A stretch of DNA of 64,000 nt from the NCBI RefSeq assembly GCF_002086455.1, contig NZ_MVHC01000001.1:1-64000 (forward strand), written 5' to 3'. Each line of letters opens with the position of its first letter. Positions within the stretch are counted from its first letter, which is position 1. The notes beneath the pieces are model-generated. The model was not told the origin of the DNA, searched no databases, and saw nothing but the letters and a program-made list of their open reading frames with translations. The position numbers and the translations under genes were made by a program. The DNA comes from Mycolicibacter algericus DSM 45454. Its GTDB lineage: Bacteria > Actinomycetota > Actinomycetes > Mycobacteriales > Mycobacteriaceae. Of this stretch, positions 29,477 to 38,190 are shown piece after piece.

Positions 29477-31492
29477 TCAGGCCTGGGGTGCAGCCACCCC
29501 GAGCCGGTCAGCACCCCAGCTGCGCTGGATATATCCCAGTACCCGATCCAATTCGGTCTGGGTGACGGCGGCCCGCTCGCCGGGTTCCAGCGGATCGAAG
29601 TGGAAGATGTAGAGCCGCGACGCGAACTGGTCGAACGGCAGCGACGCCTCGCCGAAGCGTTCACCATGTCCGGCGGTGCTCACCACCACGCCGTCGCCCC
29701 AGTCCTGTCCGCTGTCGTTGTTGGGGTTGTAGAAGTAGACGCGCATGGTGCCCTCGGGGTCCAGGCTCACCCGCAGCACGGTGATCGCATGCCATCCCAC
29801 GAAGCGTGCGGAGCTGTCGGTCACGGCGATGCCGGCCGGCTGCGGGTGGATCAGCGGTTGGTTGCCGTTGTAGAACGGGTGGTAAGCGGCGTAGAAGTGC
29901 CGCAGAAACCCGTCCAGGTCAACCAGATTGCCGGTCTCGACATCGACGTTGATGCGAAAGCCCCGCCCCGACCACCAGCCGTGGAACTCCGGGTTGACCC
30001 ACCGGTGCGGGTCGCCGTCGCGACCGACGCAGCGCCGGAACATCTCCGCATAGATGCGGTCCAGGTGCGGCACCACCAGCAACGACACCGGGTCGAGGTC
30101 GACGGGAAGATGCGGGGCCACTCCCTCACCGCTGTCGCTCGACGAGATCGACTGTCCCTCGAAGTGCATGACGATCTCGTCGTCGCGCGCCGCCCATGCG
30201 ATGGTCTGCAGCAGATAATCGGGATCGTTGTAGGACCACATCGACAGGGCACGCGCCGCTTGGCAGGTCGGGTTGTCGCCCTGCCCGACACCCAGCGGCA
30301 GCCCGAGCATCGACAACGTCCCGGCCAGCAGCCAGGTATGCGGATCCTGCGCCGGCCCGAACACCTGGGTGAGCCGCTGCCGGGACTGTTTGGAGATCGG
30401 CAGCGCCAGTTGGCGCCACAGCGACGGTGCTACCGGCGGCTGGTAGAGGATGCCGCGTTCCAGCAGCAGTGCCAGCCCGTAGATGCACTGCGCGGTCTCG
30501 ACATGCACGGCGCCCGAGATCAGGCTGTGCACCAGGTCGTGGAAGCACAGCAGGCTGTCGCGGCCGGTGCTGGACAGGCCCAAGGCCTCGGCGATCAGGT
30601 AGTCGCTCTTCTCCAGCAGGAAACGCAGCAGCACCGCGTGGTAGGACGACACCAACCCGGTGTCGTGCATCGACCGCGCGAAGCCGGCGGCCTCGTACTG
30701 CAGGGTCGGTTCGTCCATCGATTCCAGCCGGCTGCGATACACCTGCACCCCGGGGTCCTCGCGGCAGCCGTCGGTGGTGCCGTACAAGCTGGTGATCAGC
30801 CGGTCGGTTCCCACCGCACCGCTGCCGAGGTCGATGCCCGGATCGGCGCGCACGATCGAGATCTGGGTGATCATCGCCTTGATCTGGTCGACCTGGATGG
30901 GCCGCTGCCGCAGGATCCGCCAGATCTCGTCGACCAGCCGGTCGAGCACGCCCTCATAACCGATCTCGTCGACCAGATAACCGAACAGTCCCCGGGTCAG
31001 CCCCGCCATCCGGCCCTGCAGTTCGCGCTCCGCTTCGGTCGGCGGGGTCAGCAGCAGCGACAGGTTGATCGCCAACACCTGCGCGAGATGATGGCGCGCC
31101 TGTTCCGCGGTGATCAGCGGATGAACGTATTCGTCGTTGGCGACCGCCAGCAGGCGCAGTTCGTTGACCGCCTCCAGCACCACGGTGTCCGGGTTGGTAC
31201 TACGCAACGAACCGGTGGTCAGCACCGGCAGCAGGGTGCGCGGCGACGCCCAGTCCGTGCCGAGGAACACCCCGGCCTCCTCCAGGGCCGCGCTACGGGC
31301 CCGTACCGCGGCGTAACCGCCCGGTTGCAACAGCACCAGCCGAAGCCCATCCAGGACGCGGCGCAGTCGCTCGGGCTTGCCCACCGTGCCGGCCTCCGCC
31401 AACGCCCTGGTCGCGTCGTCGAGCCTGCTCAGGCGGCTTTGCAGGGTCGCTGCCTCGCCGTTCGTCCGGCCCTCGGGTGAATTCCCAGTCAC
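29477..31492 (-). CDS. Predicted papain-like cysteine hydrolase/transferase of unknown function, 671 residues
   Basis: I do not recognise a named family. The first 390 residues look all-helical. The C-terminal third has the order of a papain-like fold: Q404 six residues before C410 (GQGDNPTCQAARALSMWS), the spacing of papain's oxyanion Gln and catalytic Cys. H568 follows in GWHAITVLRVS, then Asn/Asp candidates N589-N591-D593 in YFYNPNND. C39 peptidases and transglutaminase-type proteins share this plan. No signal peptide or membrane segment is seen. It lies 29 nt behind an ATP-grasp gene on the same strand, which suggests peptide or amide-bond chemistry. The fold call is inference from motifs. 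Confidence 0.5.
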   Translation of the reverse strand: MTGNSPEGRTNGEAATLQSRLSRLDDATRALAEAGTVGKPERLRRVLDGLRLVLLQPGGYAAVRARSAALEEAGVFLGTDWASPRTLLPVLTTGSLRSTNPDTVVLEAVNELRLLAVANDEYVHPLITAEQARHHLAQVLAINLSLLLTPPTEAERELQGRMAGLTRGLFGYLVDEIGYEGVLDRLVDEIWRILRQRPIQVDQIKAMITQISIVRADPGIDLGSGAVGTDRLITSLYGTTDGCREDPGVQVYRSRLESMDEPTLQYEAAGFARSMHDTGLVSSYHAVLLRFLLEKSDYLIAEALGLSSTGRDSLLCFHDLVHSLISGAVHVETAQCIYGLALLLERGILYQPPVAPSLWRQLALPISKQSRQRLTQVFGPAQDPHTWLLAGTLSMLGLPLGVGQGDNPTCQAARALSMWSYNDPDYLLQTIAWAARDDEIVMHFEGQSISSSDSGEGVAPHLPVDLDPVSLLVVPHLDRIYAEMFRRCVGRDGDPHRWVNPEFHGWWSGRGFRINVDVETGNLVDLDGFLRHFYAAYHPFYNGNQPLIHPQPAGIAVTDSSARFVGWHAITVLRVSLDPEGTMRVYFYNPNNDSGQDWGDGVVVSTAGHGERFGEASLPFDQFASRLYIFHFDPLEPGERAAVTQTELDRVLGYIQRSWGADRLGVAAPQA

Positions 31493-31521
31493 AACGGGTT
31501 CCTCACGTGCGTGCCGCCGCG

Positions 31522-32829
31522 TCAGACGTAGAAGTCGAGCTCTTCTTGTCGCTTGAGCAACCGCCGCATCTCATACGGATCCTCACCGAAGAAGTAGACC
31601 AGACCCCAGTGGGTGCCGAATGCGGTGCGCTTGGTGACAGTCTCTTCGAGCGGTGCGGTGAGTTCGTGCGATTCGAAGTATTGGTGATCCTCGGTCTCCT
31701 CGGGGATCGCGAGCGTGCTGACCACGCGGCGGCGCGGATACACCCCGAAACAGCCCGCGTGCCCGTCGGCGTCGACGATTTCGCGCGGGAAGAACTGCTC
31801 GAGTTCGTCCTCGGTGGTCTTCGGGTCAAACGTCAGCACCAGGGCCTGGTAGCCGTTGAACCCGTAGACGCGCTCCAACAGTTCGAAGACCTTGAAGCCC
31901 GGCGGCCGGTAGGCGACCTCACCGAAGTACATCTCCCCGTCACTGGTCACGAAGTACTCGGGGTGGACGAAGCCGAAATCGATGTCGAACGTCTTGATCA
32001 ATTTCTCGATCTGAGCGGTGATCTGGGGACGGTAGCGTTCCAATTCCGGCGATGCCGGCACAAACACCGAATAGCCGAGCGTGACATATTCCGAAATGTT
32101 GAGAAAGCGGATCTTTCCATTGTGCACCCACGCTTCGACGGCGAATTCCCAGCCGTCGAGATGCGATTCCATCAGCGCCGGGAACTCCTCGTCCGGAATC
32201 GAGTCGATGTCGTCGGGGGCGCGAATCACCCGGTGCCCGAGGCAGCCGGCCTTGTCGAAGGCCTTGAAATGGATGGGATCATTGGGGTCGCCGTCGAGTT
32301 TGAGCAACGTCTGGTTGACCCGCTTGAGGAACCGGATGACGTCATCGCGGTCGTGGGCCTCCTCGAAGATGCCGACCCGGATCCCGCCCAGTTGAGCACG
32401 GCGCTTCATCAGCGATTTATCTCGCAACAGCATGGCTTGGCCGAGCAGTCGCGGATTGTCCAGCAGGACGGAGTTGATGGCCCCCGCCCATTCGACGGTC
32501 TCCTCGAAGAGCGGGATCGCGACGTCGACGCCGCGCTCCTTGAGCGTTTCGGCGATCTCCATCGATCGCTCATTGAGCCGCTCGAAATTCCAGGCGATAT
32601 ACGGAATCTCGTGTTGTCGGCAGTATTCTTCGGCCCAATCCGGCGCCACGACCACGTATCGACGGTCAAAACGGTCCACCGCGTCGATGGCGTTCAAACT
32701 CCAACCGAGTAACGCGATATAGCCCTTGTCCGGATTCCGGCGCTTTTCCGAGGTCCGCTCAGCTGAGATCGTCGCGGAAGTCTGCAAAATCCCTCCATTA
32801 CTTCGGGTTTGCTGCGTGCGCTTTCGCAT
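31522..32829 (-). CDS. ATP-grasp domain ligase (carboxylate-amine ligase type)
   Basis: The 435-residue protein has a pre-ATP-grasp Rossmann part (residues 36-115, GYIALLGWSLNAIDAV) and an ATP-grasp core: LLRDKSLMKR (K138), HFKAFDKAG (K189), the hinge MESHLDGWEFAVEAWV (E221), and the metal and phosphate segment GFVHPEYFVTSDGEMYFGEVAYRPPGF (E291, E304). These enzymes join a carboxylate to an amine via acyl phosphate. The start is uncertain: ATG 32829, or TTG 32787 with GGAGGG 4 nt upstream. It forms a cassette with the papain-like gene. Confidence 0.8.
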   Translation of the reverse strand: MRKRTQQTRSNGGILQTSATISAERTSEKRRNPDKGYIALLGWSLNAIDAVDRFDRRYVVVAPDWAEEYCRQHEIPYIAWNFERLNERSMEIAETLKERGVDVAIPLFEETVEWAGAINSVLLDNPRLLGQAMLLRDKSLMKRRAQLGGIRVGIFEEAHDRDDVIRFLKRVNQTLLKLDGDPNDPIHFKAFDKAGCLGHRVIRAPDDIDSIPDEEFPALMESHLDGWEFAVEAWVHNGKIRFLNISEYVTLGYSVFVPASPELERYRPQITAQIEKLIKTFDIDFGFVHPEYFVTSDGEMYFGEVAYRPPGFKVFELLERVYGFNGYQALVLTFDPKTTEDELEQFFPREIVDADGHAGCFGVYPRRRVVSTLAIPEETEDHQYFESHELTAPLEETVTKRTAFGTHWGLVYFFGEDPYEMRRLLKRQEELDFYV

Positions 32830-32962
32830 CCACGGTACCTGCCGGGCGAGGGTACGCACCCGCCCCGGCAGCGGGCCCCGGAGCCCCGCGGCCGACCACG
32901 GGCGAGCTCCGACGGCCGCCAAACGGTGGCGATCCCGGCGATCCCGCCGGATCAGCCGAGCG

Positions 32963-33700
32963 TCAGCGCGCCGCTTTCTTGCGTTCGATGTCGGCCAGCG
33001 CGGCGGCCAGCTCGGCCCGCTCGGCGGCCGAGGTCTCCCACGCCAGCTTGCGGTTCTTGACCACCTTGGCCGGCGCTCCCACCGCGATCGAGTAGTCCGG
33101 GATGACACCCTTGACCACCGCGTGGGCACCGAGCACGCAGCCGCGGCCGATGCTGGTCTCACGCAGGATGGTGACCTTGGCGGCGATCCAGGTGTCCGGC
33201 CCGATCCGCACCGGGCTCTTGACGATGCCCTGGTCCTTGATCGGCACGTTGATGTCGTCCATCTTGTGGTCGAAGTCGCAGACGTAGCACCAGTCGGCCA
33301 TCAGCACCGAGTCCCCGAGCTCGATGTCCAGATAGGTGTTGATGACGTTGTCGCGGCCCAGCACCACCTTGTCACCGAAGCGCAGCGAGCCTTCGTGGGC
33401 GCGGATGGTGTTCTTGTCGCCGATGTGCACCCAGCGGCCGATCTCCATGTACGACATCTCCGGGGTGGCCTGGATCTCCACGCCCTTGCCGAGGAAGACC
33501 ATGCCGCGGGTGATGATGTGCGGGTTGGCGAGCTTGAACTTCAGCAACCGCCAGTAGCGCACCAGATACCACGGCGTGTAGGCCCGGTTGGCCAGCACCC
33601 AGCGCAGCGAGGCCAGCGTCAGGAACTTGGCCTGACGCGGATCCCGCAGGCGCGAACCGCGCCAGCGTTTGTGGATCGGAGCACCCCACATGGTCGTCAT
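32963..33700 (-). CDS. Left-handed beta-helix (hexapeptide) acyltransferase, Rv3034c type
   Basis: The 245-residue protein contains hexapeptide repeats (EIGRWVHIGDKNTIRAHEG, VVLGRDNVINTYLDIELGDS, RIGPDTWIAAKVTILRETSI and IGRGCVLGAHAVV), ending in the common SIAVGAPAKVVKNRK. Such proteins are trimeric acetyl- or acyltransferases acting on sugars or other small acceptors. A basic N-terminal region suggests membrane proximity. It is divergent from the beta-propeller lipoprotein gene, as in M. tuberculosis Rv3034c-Rv3035, and 133 nt upstream of the ATP-grasp gene on the same strand. Confidence 0.82.
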   Translation of the reverse strand: MTTMWGAPIHKRWRGSRLRDPRQAKFLTLASLRWVLANRAYTPWYLVRYWRLLKFKLANPHIITRGMVFLGKGVEIQATPEMSYMEIGRWVHIGDKNTIRAHEGSLRFGDKVVLGRDNVINTYLDIELGDSVLMADWCYVCDFDHKMDDINVPIKDQGIVKSPVRIGPDTWIAAKVTILRETSIGRGCVLGAHAVVKGVIPDYSIAVGAPAKVVKNRKLAWETSAAERAELAAALADIERKKAAR

Positions 33701-33782
33701 GGCCGGAAAGCCTACGCGAGGTGGTTCCGCTCACGCGCTACCCTCACCTGGACTCGTTCACCAGGGATTGGGGATTGCCACT

Positions 33783-35087
33783 GTGTTGCGGCGACGTGGT
33801 GTCCTGGCGACCATGCTGGCAGCGGTGACGGCGGCAACACCGGCGCTGGGTGGTTGCGCCAATACCGACTCGTGGGTGGAGGCTGCTCCGGCAGCGGGCT
33901 GGCCCGCCCAGTACGCCGACGCCGCCAACAGCAGCAACACCGCCACCGCGGGGGCGACCGACCTGCAACTGGACTGGACCCGCTCGGTCAAGGGCGAGTT
34001 GGGCGCCGGGCCCGCGGTGGGTGCTCACGGCTGGCTGGTGCTCAACGCGCAGACTGAGGACGGTTGTTCGCTGATGCAGTGGGAGAACGCCGAGCACGGC
34101 AGGCAGCGCTGGTGCACCCGGCTGCATCAGGGCGGCGGATTCTTCGGTCCGCTCATCGACGGCTTCGACAACGTCTACGTCGGCCAGCCGGGGGCGATGT
34201 TGTCGTTTCCGCCGACCCAGTGGATTCGCTGGCGTGCCCCGGTGATCGGGATGCCCTCGACGCCGCGGATTCTCGGCGACGGTCTGTTGCTGGTGGTGAC
34301 CCACCTGGGTCAGGTGTTGGTGTTCGACGCCCACCGCGGAGCCGTCGTCGGCACGCCACTGGACCTGGTGGACGGCGTTGACCCCACCGACTTCCGCCGG
34401 GGTCTGTCGGACTGCGACGCCGCCCGGCCGGACTGCCCGGTCGCGGCCGCACCCGCCTTCTCGGCGGCGAGCAACACCGTGGTGGTGAGCCTGTGGCAGC
34501 CGGGCGCCGACGAGTCCGGACTGGTGGGCATCAAGTACCACCCGGGCGGCACCCCATTGCTCACCCAGGAGTGGACCAGCGATGCGGTCGCCGCCGGGGT
34601 GCTGGCCAGCCCGGTGCTGTCCGCCGACGGTGCCACCGCCTACATCAACGGACGCGACCAGCGGCTGTGGGCGATCAACGCGGCCGACGGCAAGGCGAAA
34701 TGGTCGGTGCCGCTGAAGTTCCTGGCCCAGACACCGCCGGCGGTGACCCCCGGTGGGCTGATCGTGGCGGGCGGCGGGCCGGAGACCGAACTGGTCGCCT
34801 TCGCCGATCGCGGTGACTACGCCGAGCAGGTGTGGCGCCGTGACGATGTCACGCCGCTGTCGTCGTCGAGCCTGGCCGGAAAGGTCGGGTACACCGTTGC
34901 CGCCGGCACCAGCGTCGGCCCGGCCGGCTTGTCACTGCTGGTGTTCGATCCCGACGACGGCCACAGCGTCAACAGCTATCCGCTGCCCGAATCGCGCGGC
35001 TTCCCGCTCGGGGTGTCGGTGGGCCGCGACCAACGGGTGGTGGTTACCACCAGTGCCGGTCAGGTCTTCAGCTTCGCCCCGGTGTAG
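33783..35087 (+). CDS. PQQ-binding-like beta-propeller lipoprotein (Rv3035 type)
   Basis: The 434-residue product has a signal peptide with lipobox LGGC (lipidated C25), so it should be anchored outside the membrane. The rest reads as repeated propeller blades (LWAINAADGKAKWSVPLKF, GQVLVFDAHRGAVVGTPL, LLVFDPDDGHSVNSYPL). GTG 33783 (MLRRRGVLATML) was chosen because it gives the signal peptide; the longer frame does not. No ligand is known; cell-envelope scaffold or assembly roles are typical of this fold. Confidence 0.8.
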   Translation: MLRRRGVLATMLAAVTAATPALGGCANTDSWVEAAPAAGWPAQYADAANSSNTATAGATDLQLDWTRSVKGELGAGPAVGAHGWLVLNAQTEDGCSLMQWENAEHGRQRWCTRLHQGGGFFGPLIDGFDNVYVGQPGAMLSFPPTQWIRWRAPVIGMPSTPRILGDGLLLVVTHLGQVLVFDAHRGAVVGTPLDLVDGVDPTDFRRGLSDCDAARPDCPVAAAPAFSAASNTVVVSLWQPGADESGLVGIKYHPGGTPLLTQEWTSDAVAAGVLASPVLSADGATAYINGRDQRLWAINAADGKAKWSVPLKFLAQTPPAVTPGGLIVAGGGPETELVAFADRGDYAEQVWRRDDVTPLSSSSLAGKVGYTVAAGTSVGPAGLSLLVFDPDDGHSVNSYPLPESRGFPLGVSVGRDQRVVVTTSAGQVFSFAPV

Positions 35088-35094
35088 CGGCCGC

Positions 35095-35796
35095 TCAGAT
35101 CGCCAGCGCCGGTAACGCGGTGCGCGGCACCTTCACCGAGGTGGCGCCGGCGCTCATCGGCAGCAGTTCGCCGGGCGCGAAGTAGAAGATCACCTCGTCG
35201 TTGGTGATGGCGAAGTTCTGGTAGTGCGCGGGGTCCATCCCCGAACCCGAGGAGATCAGGATCGCCGGCACCCCGGTCTGGCGCTCGAGGTCTCGTTGCA
35301 CCACCGGAAAAATCGTGTCCAGCGGCTTGCTGCCCGGCGCGAACAGCGTGTCGAAGGTGATCGGCTTGCGCGCCGCCAGGTCGTAGTTGAAGGACTGATA
35401 CCAGGTGGAAGGCTGTGGGCCGCCGAGATCCTGGAAGATCTTCAGCACGACGCTCTGCGTGCCCTTGGGCGGCTGGCCGGAACGGTGCTGTTCGGAGATG
35501 GCGTCCATCTCGTACGGCATGTCGCGCCCGCCGGGCGACTTGGCCACCGTCAGGAACCCGTCGCGGTTCTGCACCAGGTAGTCGGTCAGCGTCTGCTGAT
35601 CGGGGTAGTCGATCGGAAACTTCATGTCCAGCGTGTAGTTGGCGGTCGAGGCGTGGACGTGGCACAGCTGCCCGGACTCCACCGACCCGCCCAGTTCGGC
35701 ACAGGACGAGGTCGCCAGCGCCGACGGCATATTCGCCATGCCCAGCCAACCGCCCACCGCCCCGCCCGCCAATAGGGCGGCCACCAGAATGCGCAT
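35095..35796 (-). CDS. Secreted DUF3298/RsiV-like protein (TB22.2, Rv3036c type)
   Basis: The 233-residue protein has a signal peptide (RILVAALLAGGAVGGWLGMA ... SALA). The mature domain has two cysteines (SSCAELGG ... GQLCHVHA) and a DUF3298-like C-terminal part (ITFDTLFAPGSKPLD ... FAITNDEVIFYFAPGELLP). Related proteins include MPT64-like secreted antigens and RsiV, which binds lysozyme. The role here is unknown; position matches Rv3036c. It ends 7 nt from the convergent propeller gene. Confidence 0.8.
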   Translation of the reverse strand: MRILVAALLAGGAVGGWLGMANMPSALATSSCAELGGSVESGQLCHVHASTANYTLDMKFPIDYPDQQTLTDYLVQNRDGFLTVAKSPGGRDMPYEMDAISEQHRSGQPPKGTQSVVLKIFQDLGGPQPSTWYQSFNYDLAARKPITFDTLFAPGSKPLDTIFPVVQRDLERQTGVPAILISSGSGMDPAHYQNFAITNDEVIFYFAPGELLPMSAGATSVKVPRTALPALAI

Positions 35797-35873
35797 TGTT
35801 CGGTTCGTCTCGCTTTGTGTCGACTTGCCGCGGCAAGCAGGAATGGCCCGAAGTCGATAGCCTACCGGGCCAG

Positions 35874-37136
35874 TCAGCGGGACGGCTGGCAGACGAACGC
35901 AATCGGCCGAGCCGCAGTCCCCGACCCGATCCGGGTGATCACGACCGATAGCCGCAGCCGGCCGCGCAACCGCAGCCGGCGCCGTAGCCCATCGGGATCG
36001 GCTTGCACGTCACGGACGCCGCGCACCAGGATCTCCAGTGCGCCGCAGCCGTGTGCGACCAGCGTCTGACGAAGACGTTTCTCGCTGTAGGGCAGTTCCT
36101 CGAGCACCTCGAACCCGCGTATCCCGTCCGGCAACCGGTCGCCGGACAGGTAGGCGATGTCGGGATCGAGCTGCCACAGCCCGTGGCGGGTTGCGTACTG
36201 GCGGACCAGCCCGGCCCGCACCACCGCGCCGTCCGGGTCGATGATCCAGCGGCCCGCCGGCCGCACGTCGCAGTCGTCCGGGTCGGCGTCGGTGAGCTGC
36301 TCGCCGCGGTCCAGGATCGTGGCGCGGCGACGAACGCCGGGCGCGGCCAGCCCGGGCGACCACAGGCAGGCCTCGCGTACCGAGTCCCGCCACGAGGTGA
36401 CTTCGATTTCGCCCTGAAACCCGAGCATCCTGATTTTGTCGAAATCGATTCCGGGAGCAGTCTTTACAACCAGGTCCCGGCCGGCGTAGACCTCCAGCAA
36501 TCGATCCAGGGCGGGCTGATAGTCGGCCGGGTCGAAGCGGCGGCGCCCGCCGCCGCGACGGCCCGGGTCGGCCAGCACCACCGCGTCGCGGGTGACCGGC
36601 GTCAGGGCGTCGGCGCGAACCAGGGCTATCCCGCCGAGTCCATGCGGCGGTCCCAGCTTCGCCTCTCCCCCGTCGAGCCTCGCTGAACCGCCGAGGTTGT
36701 GCCGCGCCATCGCCAGCCGCACCGGATCGAGATCGCCGCCCAGCACCCGATCGGTCAGCTCGGTCAGCGCTGCCAGTTCGGTGCCGATCGAACAGGTCAC
36801 GTCGTGCACGACGGCATCCGGCGCCACGGTGTTGATCCGGTGCGCCCGGTGCCGCGCCACCGCTGCGGCGCTGGCCTGCTGCAGCGCCTCGTCACTGAAC
36901 AGCCACTGCGACGTCGCCGGCAGCTCGGCCAGCTTGGCCGCCGCCCGGCGGCGCAGCAGGGTGGTCTCGACCAGGGCGGGGGTGCGGTCGCCGAACCGGG
37001 ACCGCAGCGCGGCCGTGTCGGCGACGCGGGTGGCGTCGGTCAGCGCGAACCCGGCGACCTCGGCCAGGTCGGCGTTGCCGGCCGCCGAGCTGAGGTAACC
37101 GACGTCGTCGGCTTCGAAGCAGAAGCCGGCACTCAG
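35874..37136 (-). CDS. Class I methyltransferase with THUMP-like C-terminal domain (Rv3037c type)
   Basis: The 420-residue protein has helical N-terminal residues 1-100, a Rossmann methyltransferase core (VHDVTCSIGTELAAL, GGDLDPVRLAMARHNL, AVVLADPGRRGGGRRRF) and a C-terminal THUMP-like part (LRQTLVAHGCGALEILVRG). The target is probably RNA or a small molecule; this is not settled. No ATG, GTG or TTG is in frame near the N-terminus. CTG 37136 overlaps the stop of the upstream methyltransferase as CTGA, analogous to the ATGA overlaps elsewhere in the window, so CTG is my chosen start. Confidence 0.75.
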   Translation of the reverse strand: MSAGFCFEADDVGYLSSAAGNADLAEVAGFALTDATRVADTAALRSRFGDRTPALVETTLLRRRAAAKLAELPATSQWLFSDEALQQASAAAVARHRAHRINTVAPDAVVHDVTCSIGTELAALTELTDRVLGGDLDPVRLAMARHNLGGSARLDGGEAKLGPPHGLGGIALVRADALTPVTRDAVVLADPGRRGGGRRRFDPADYQPALDRLLEVYAGRDLVVKTAPGIDFDKIRMLGFQGEIEVTSWRDSVREACLWSPGLAAPGVRRRATILDRGEQLTDADPDDCDVRPAGRWIIDPDGAVVRAGLVRQYATRHGLWQLDPDIAYLSGDRLPDGIRGFEVLEELPYSEKRLRQTLVAHGCGALEILVRGVRDVQADPDGLRRRLRLRGRLRLSVVITRIGSGTAARPIAFVCQPSR

Positions 37137-38104
37137 GACGGTTTGACCCCGGTGACCATCACGTTGTAGAACCAGCCCTTCGGCACCACCCGGCGCAGCA
37201 GGTTGGCGTCCACCCAGCTCAGCGTCGTCCAGCTGCGGAACGCGAACCTCGCCCAGCCCCAGCCGAGCTTGCCCGGGGGGACGGTCGACTCGAAGGTTCG
37301 AACCGGCCAGCCCAGCATGGCGGCGGTGAACTCTTCGCTGGCGGTGCTCACCTGCACCGCTCCGGCATTGGCCGCCATCCGCTCCAAATCCCGCGGTTCG
37401 AAGGTGTGCAGGTCCACGATCCATTCCAGGGCCGCCGCGCGCGAGTTCTCGTCGAGTTCTTCCTGCGGCCGGCGCCAGGAGCCCATCCCGGGCAGCTTCA
37501 TCGCGGCGACCGTGGTCTTCCAGGTCAGGTCGGCCAGCCGGCGCGCGTAGAAGTTGCCGACCGTGGTGGGCTCGCCGGCGAAGACGAATCGGCCGCCGGG
37601 CTTGAGCACCCGGACCACCTCGCGCAGCGACAGCTCCACGTCGGGAATGTGGTGCAGCACCGCGTGGCCGACCACCAGGTCGAAGGTGTTGTCCTCGTAG
37701 GGAATACCCTCGGCGTCGGCGACTCGGCCGTCGACGTCCAGGCCGAGGTTCTTGCCGTTGCGGGTGGCGACCTTGACCATGCCCGGCGACAGGTCGGTCA
37801 CCGATCCGCGCCGCGCCACACCGGACTGCATCAGGTTGAGCAGGAAGAACCCGGTGCCACAACCCAATTCCAGCGCCCGGTCGTACAGCGGCTCCGGCCG
37901 CGACCGCTCGGATGCGGGCACGATCACGTCGAAGCGGCCGCGCGCGTAGTCGATGCAACGCTCGTCGTAGGAGATCGACCACTTATCGTCGTACTGCTCG
38001 GCTTCCCAGTCGTGGTAGAGCACCTGGGCGAGCTTGCTGTCGTGCCGGGCGGCCTCCACCTCTTCGGCGGTCGCGTGCGGGTTCGGCGTCGGTTCCGTAC
38101 TCAT
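37133..38104 (-). CDS. SAM-dependent methyltransferase (Rv3038c type)
   Basis: The 323-residue protein has motif I as LELGCGTGFFLLNL, then VTDLSPGMVKVA, the acidic segment ADAEGIPYEDNTFDLVVGH and REVVRVLKPGGRFVFAGEP. This is the UbiE/methyltransf_11 type. A C-terminal helical extension (RTFESTVPPGKLGWGWARF) is seen. Substrate unknown; small molecules or lipids are usual. It is translationally coupled to the THUMP-like methyltransferase. Confidence 0.85.
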   Translation of the reverse strand: MSTEPTPNPHATAEEVEAARHDSKLAQVLYHDWEAEQYDDKWSISYDERCIDYARGRFDVIVPASERSRPEPLYDRALELGCGTGFFLLNLMQSGVARRGSVTDLSPGMVKVATRNGKNLGLDVDGRVADAEGIPYEDNTFDLVVGHAVLHHIPDVELSLREVVRVLKPGGRFVFAGEPTTVGNFYARRLADLTWKTTVAAMKLPGMGSWRRPQEELDENSRAAALEWIVDLHTFEPRDLERMAANAGAVQVSTASEEFTAAMLGWPVRTFESTVPPGKLGWGWARFAFRSWTTLSWVDANLLRRVVPKGWFYNVMVTGVKPS

Positions 38105-38190
38105 GATCGGTCAGCCTAAAGCCTGATTGCCGGACCGGCGAAGTCGGGCGCAGCGAGGTCACCGCCACGCCGGGGCCCGCCGCCTGCGGT

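Noticed and set aside
29461..29486. CCTGAG-C-CTCAGG repeat as terminator between convergent genes
   Set aside because: A one-base loop cannot form a stable hairpin and there is no U tract.
29600..31480. A 626-codon plus-strand frame opposite the papain-like gene
   Set aside because: I considered which strand is real. The minus-strand protein has balanced composition, a ribosome-site-compatible start and papain-like motifs; the plus-strand one is His/Gln/Arg/Val rich and featureless.
32785..32829. TTG 32787 as start of the ATP-grasp gene
   Set aside because: GGAGGG is near but only 4 nt away; ATG 32829 is in frame and was preferred, though the TTG remains possible.
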